This document shows, one piece after another, positions 60,403-64,000 of a DNA stretch of 64,000 bases (positions are counted from its first letter, which is position 1; each line of letters begins with the position of its first letter). A program made the translations under genes and the position numbers. This stretch comes from Anaspis maculata (Eukaryota > Arthropoda > Insecta > Coleoptera > Scraptiidae): assembly GCA_949128115.1 (NCBI GenBank), contig OX421963.1, forward strand, positions 36,005,979 through 36,069,978. The letters are read 5' to 3'. The notes beneath the pieces were generated by a model that saw nothing but the letters and a program-made list of their open reading frames with translations, ran no database searches and had not been told where the DNA came from.

Positions 60403-61280
60403 TAGCGTCGGAGCGGGTGTCTAGATCGCGCTCTTCGAACTTGTAGAACTTCGAACGGTGATTGCAAGAGCTGGGTGGGAGTTAGCTGATTAGTGTATCC
60501 GACCTTTTCGATGCAAAATTTACTCAGAAATATTTTCGGTCACCTACTAATTTTGCATTTGAGCAACCGTTTAGCCGAAAATTGAGAAAAACCAGTTGGA
60601 AGTCACTTTAAGGGTGGTTTACCCCCTCAAAACTTAGTTAATGTGGGGAGGATGGACGGGGACTTTTTTTATTTGACTAAGAATATATCAGTGATGACCA
60701 GTGTCAAAGACCGGCCTTTTAGGACCAAAAGCGATTGTGAAATTTCAATTTATTTGAAATTTCTGCATTGCATTTGGGGCACTTTTTCATGATATAGCCC
60801 AAAAAAATTTTTACAAAGAGATTGACAACTCATGCATTGTATGCAGAACATGATGACGAACAATTTCGTTTCCAAGGTTTTTGTTGTCAGATCAGCCATT
60901 TATCAGATATCTACCTTGAAACACAGCGTTACATAAATTTCTCGTGGCGCGCTTGAAACTACCCCCCACTTCAACCGCTGTTTACGCGAATTGGGTGGAA
61001 CCTAGGCATGTGGTTGATAAGACCTTTTCGATGCAGATTTTAGTGGGGAATATTTTGAGTTCTATACTTATTTTACGTGCAAGTGACCGTTTGGCAGAAA
61101 AATGAGAAAAACCAGCACCGTGTCACTTTTAGGGGCGGTTTTCACCCCATAACTCGGCTAGCGCCAACGGGACACTTGGGGACTTTTTTTTGGTCAATAA
61201 GAACATGCTTCCGAGTGTCTCTGCAAAAACTCAGCTCTATATCAAAGATGTCTACCTCATTTCAAATCGGTCCTGGACTA

Positions 61281-61460
61281 TCTGCTCCGAGAGCGAGTCT
61301 CTTCAGCTCGCTTCTTCTTCTCGAGTTCTTCGAGCCTAATTACCCATTGCATCACACACATTGCTATCCGTCGACCAGGAGTCGCATCAGCAGCAGCGCG
61401 CTGCTCATTATTGTGCTCATCCTTTCTGGTTTTGAGTGTAAGCTTTAGTCTGGGACTCTC
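61281..61460. promoter_or_regulatory. GC-rich segment, right part of the split promoter-like region
   Basis: CTC/GAG- and CAG-rich sequence directly before the ATG at 61469. Together with 57160-57391 it would have been one ~400-bp GC-rich block before the palindrome inserted. Confidence 0.3.
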
Positions 61461-61468
61461 AGACTCTA

Positions 61469-61637
61469 ATGGCTTCTGATGGTGGTGGTGGTGGTGCCGT
61501 GTCGATGATCGATAATGCCGTGATCCCGATAATCTTGAAGACTCAAGAATTCTTTGAATCAAGACCACACCGTGCATTAAACGGACAGTGGCACCGCTTT
61601 GACGTACATTTACTGCTGCAATTTTTTAAATTACACT
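61469..61637 (+). CDS. Candidate first coding exon, product unknown
   Basis: ATG followed by SDGGGGGAVSMIDNAVIPIIL and TQEFFESRPHRALNG, with codon use that looks coding and a GTAAAG donor at 61638. It follows a GC-rich leader. No downstream exon was identified before the window ends, and the Gly run comes from a (GGT)n repeat. Confidence 0.3.
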
Positions 61638-61639
61638 TT

Positions 61640-63392
61640 CGTAAAGTCTCTGAATGAGACAGAAGAGTTTTACCTCTCAATTAAGATGAAAAAATTACCA
61701 ATTAAATTTATTCCTTCTTCGATATTTTCGTATGCCTAAAGGTGGGTGGAGATCCCATATCTGTAATGATCTGTCTGTCTGGCGCATTATGTTTATGGCC
61801 AAACGTTTTACTCCTGAACCGTTCAACCAGTTCCAGTCAAATTTCCATGCTTCAGCTATCTGAGCACCGCATACTCTGAGCACCACACAGACGGGAAAGT
61901 AAGTCTTTCGTCAGGATTGTCCAGCAAAAATGTCATGATGTTTTCACAGATTAGGCTTCCTAAAGTTTATTTCAAAATCTCTGTGAAAATATATTCAAAA
62001 TGTCCTGCAGTCCTGCATAACTTCACATCTTTCAAACGTGACAAGTTGTCAAAGTTGAAATTGAATTGTTTTCACCTCGGATTCTGCACTGTGTTATTTT
62101 GCACTACGTTTCGCAAGTCCAAGATTTTTTTGCGTTAGACCTTCCACATTTCGGAGCATTCCTGAACGCTCACCCCAACCACAGAGGGACATTAATCACC
62201 GCAAATTATGAATATGAGTTTCCTCTCGTGCTTTTCGTTACTATACCAGTCTAATTAAAAATCTCCCAAACTAAGCAAAACTAAAACTTTACCAATTAGA
62301 GCTGGTGCCTAATTTGTGTGTGGCGTGTGTGTGTCTGTATGTGTGTGCGTTAATCTGCACGACCCTGACCACCCTGTGACCGTGCCACCTCGACGCAAGA
62401 AAATTTTTGGCTCACCTCCTCCGCATTGCAGTCGTCCGTGTGCCGACCTGCTCTTGAACATTTTATTCAAAACCACGTTTCCGGCGAATAAATAACTGAA
62501 CATGACTTCGACCTATGTCATGTGTGCGAAATTACTAAAACCCAAGAGCAAACAGCGTCGACCGGTCCCTTTTCCCTGGCGAAAAAAAACGAGGCTTAAA
62601 AAGATTCGTTATACGGAACCTCTCTGTGACCACCACCGCATGATCAACCAACATCATAATACTACTGCCAGCTGAACTAAACGCAACCTTAATGATGCCT
62701 AGAGGCTGCTCCTTTTACCGAATTTTAATTCTGTTAAAAGCGCGAACCTTGACCTTTTTTGCCGTGGGTCAGGCATGCACGAGAACCGTAAAATGTATTA
62801 GGTACAACATGCCAACAACTGCATATAGATAGCTCTGCTATAAAGCTGTAAGATAGGATAAGGTGGATTCTCCCACGACACTGTGATGAATTGCCCAATG
62901 TAACGAGCGCGAACATCATCGTCGAAATTTACTGTTTTCGCTGACTTGATCGGCAGAAAAAACGAAATTTCTCATCGTCCATCATATCGTGATTTTTCCA
63001 AATCACGGGCGGCCGTGGAAATTACAACCCGAGTTGCGCCACGCCGCAAATTAAAGAGTGACTCCGCCTCAGAATTCATGACTACGGATGTATCACGAGT
63101 CGCTATCTTTGTTATAAAACTGTCAATTCACTATCAATAAAGTGCAATAACCACCATCACAATGACAACTGACCCAGGCCACAATCACTATCAAATTTCT
63201 ATTAACAGACAAAAAAAGCTGTTGTGACACCACAATACCTTTCCGATTAGTATCCAGAAACCTACGAAAATTTTTGTTTTCGAACTTGATTGCAAGATTG
63301 AAAAAAACCTGCAGCATCCTGCAACTGAAAAATGAAACAATAGTAATCAAAATAATACATACACACAGACTGAACTGACATCACTCTAAAAA
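61640..63392. other. No gene seen
   Basis: Would be intron if the candidate first exon is real. Contains a (GT)n tract at about 62317-62350. No other landmarks. Confidence 0.4.
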
Positions 63393-63407
63393 TAGTCTTG
63401 ATCATAT

Positions 63408-63608
63408 AGACGATCCCGTGGCGCAGGCGGTCGAGTGGCTGCCTGTGACGCGGAAGTCCCGGGTTCGATTCCCGGTGAAAAGTCTGGGTGTTGTGTTGTC
63501 CGAAATTTGCACTTTTCTGAGTTTGTATAACTGATAAATAAACGGGCAAACTCCTATGGCAAGAAAAAGCCGATAAGGAGAAAAACATTTATTTATTATT
63601 CATTTATT
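63408..63608 (+). mobile_element. tRNA-derived SINE, 201 bp, with 15-bp target duplication
   Basis: The tRNA-like head has an A-box region GTGGCGCAGGCGGTCGAGTGG and a B box GGTTCGATTCC within a CCGGG/CCCGG T-arm. Its anticodon arm CTGTGAC loop recalls tRNA-Asp with GTG in the anticodon position. An unrelated body and an ATTT-rich tail (CATTTATTTATT) follow. TAGTCTTGATCATAT flanks both sides (63393-63407, 63609-63623). The absence of an acceptor stem excludes a working tRNA. Confidence 0.85.
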
Positions 63609-63635
63609 TAGTCTTGATCATATTGTGGGACCTAA

Positions 63636-63783
63636 GGGCTCTGTTTCAAGTTGTAGATACGCCCGCGCAAATGTAGCGTAAGTCCGGTCACTATGGCAAC
63701 ATAACAAAATTCGACGCGGTGATTGGCTTATCGATGCCGTAAATGAATGGCACAAGTTGCGTCGCTGACTTGAAATTCAGTCC
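63636..63783. mobile_element. Harbinger-like MITE, 148 bp, TAA-flanked
   Basis: The ends GGGCTCTGTTTCAAGT and the complement of GGACTGAATTTCAAGT; TAA on both sides (63633-63635, 63784-63786). Interior CTATGGCAAC...GATTGGC is inverse-compatible with 16878-17014. Confidence 0.6.
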
Positions 63784-64000
63784 TAAGAACGGATATATCT
63801 GTCATCTGTCGTTATCAATTTCATTTTTCAGCAAGATCATAATACCTACTTTCCATTCGTGGGGGGGGGGGCGGATTCCGGAAAGTAAAGTCATGTACGC
63901 ATGGGAACACTCTAGAAGAATACTTTCTTTAATTCAGCACGCCACGCATTCACCAAGTTCGGCGGTCCTTACGAAATAAATGACATGCTCCCTTGATTAT

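Larger units (their letters stand above)
57392..61280. mobile_element. Giant palindromic element, 3.9 kb, arms nearly identical
   Basis: The ends TAGTCCAGGACCG and the complement of TAGTCCAGGACCG are outermost. Arms of ~1.65 kb run to a ~220-bp centre (about 59055-59275). As one measure, the 60-codon frames at 58545-58727 and 59593-59775 (inverse) differ at only four residues. The right arm has an extra 361-bp transposon (60042-60402). Neither arm encodes a recognisable transposase; the short frames in the arms are probably fortuitous. Confidence 0.85.

Noticed and set aside
62309..62503. Thr/His-repeat frame on the minus strand
   Set aside because: Produced by the (GT)n microsatellite.
63412..63485. 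A functional tRNA gene
   Set aside because: B box and T arm are good, but the acceptor stem does not pair, and the unit continues into a non-tRNA body with a 15-bp target duplication: a SINE.

Overview
Eukaryotic, almost certainly insect, nuclear DNA. It is AT-rich, with GT-AG introns, long gene-poor spacers, scattered GTAG/CTAC microsatellites and very many inverted-repeat transposable elements. The insect assignment rests on the animal-type NDR kinase gene and the TATA plus TCAGTC initiator promoter. The order cannot be fixed from the sequence; a hemipteran is a guess.

Three host genes can be assembled exon by exon, each with matching splice phases. (1) Minus strand, 17.5-18.3 kb: a 176-residue secreted protein with a signal peptide and eight N-glycosylation sequons, behind a clear TATA/initiator promoter. 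(2) Plus strand, 19.05-28.15 kb: a six-exon, 441-residue protein with four membrane segments and a long Ser/Thr/Pro-rich tail, family not recognised. (3) Minus strand, 35.1-48.8 kb: a complete five-coding-exon NDR-family AGC kinase of 459 residues, tricornered (trc/STK38), with all catalytic and regulatory motifs intact.

The rest is dominated by mobile DNA. A transposon at 5.84-7.79 kb carries a broken THAP/HTH transposase gene, and a second element (41.5-42.0 kb) keeps a THAP-like N-terminus. There is a hAT-like element with a perfect 8-bp target duplication (8.6-9.5 kb), a tRNA-derived SINE with a 15-bp duplication (63.4 kb), two solo-LTR-like segments and more than twenty palindromic elements. 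Four palindromes are very large: 13.1-16.0, 28.7-32.1, 37.7-40.3 and 57.4-61.3 kb. Many elements share termini of the form TAC(A/C)(A/G)GGTG with a TA target site, the same as the THAP transposon.

Region by region: 0-17 kb is almost entirely repeats; 17-28 kb holds the secreted and four-span genes; 28.7-33.6 kb is a nested transposon stack; 35-49 kb is the kinase gene with transposon-filled introns; 49-57 kb is non-coding as far as I can see, with small MITEs and two weak exon candidates; 57.4-61.3 kb is a giant palindrome inside a GC-rich, promoter-like stretch; 61-64 kb has a candidate first exon, the SINE and a MITE. The nested elements give empty sites within the window itself, so the order of several insertions can be read directly.
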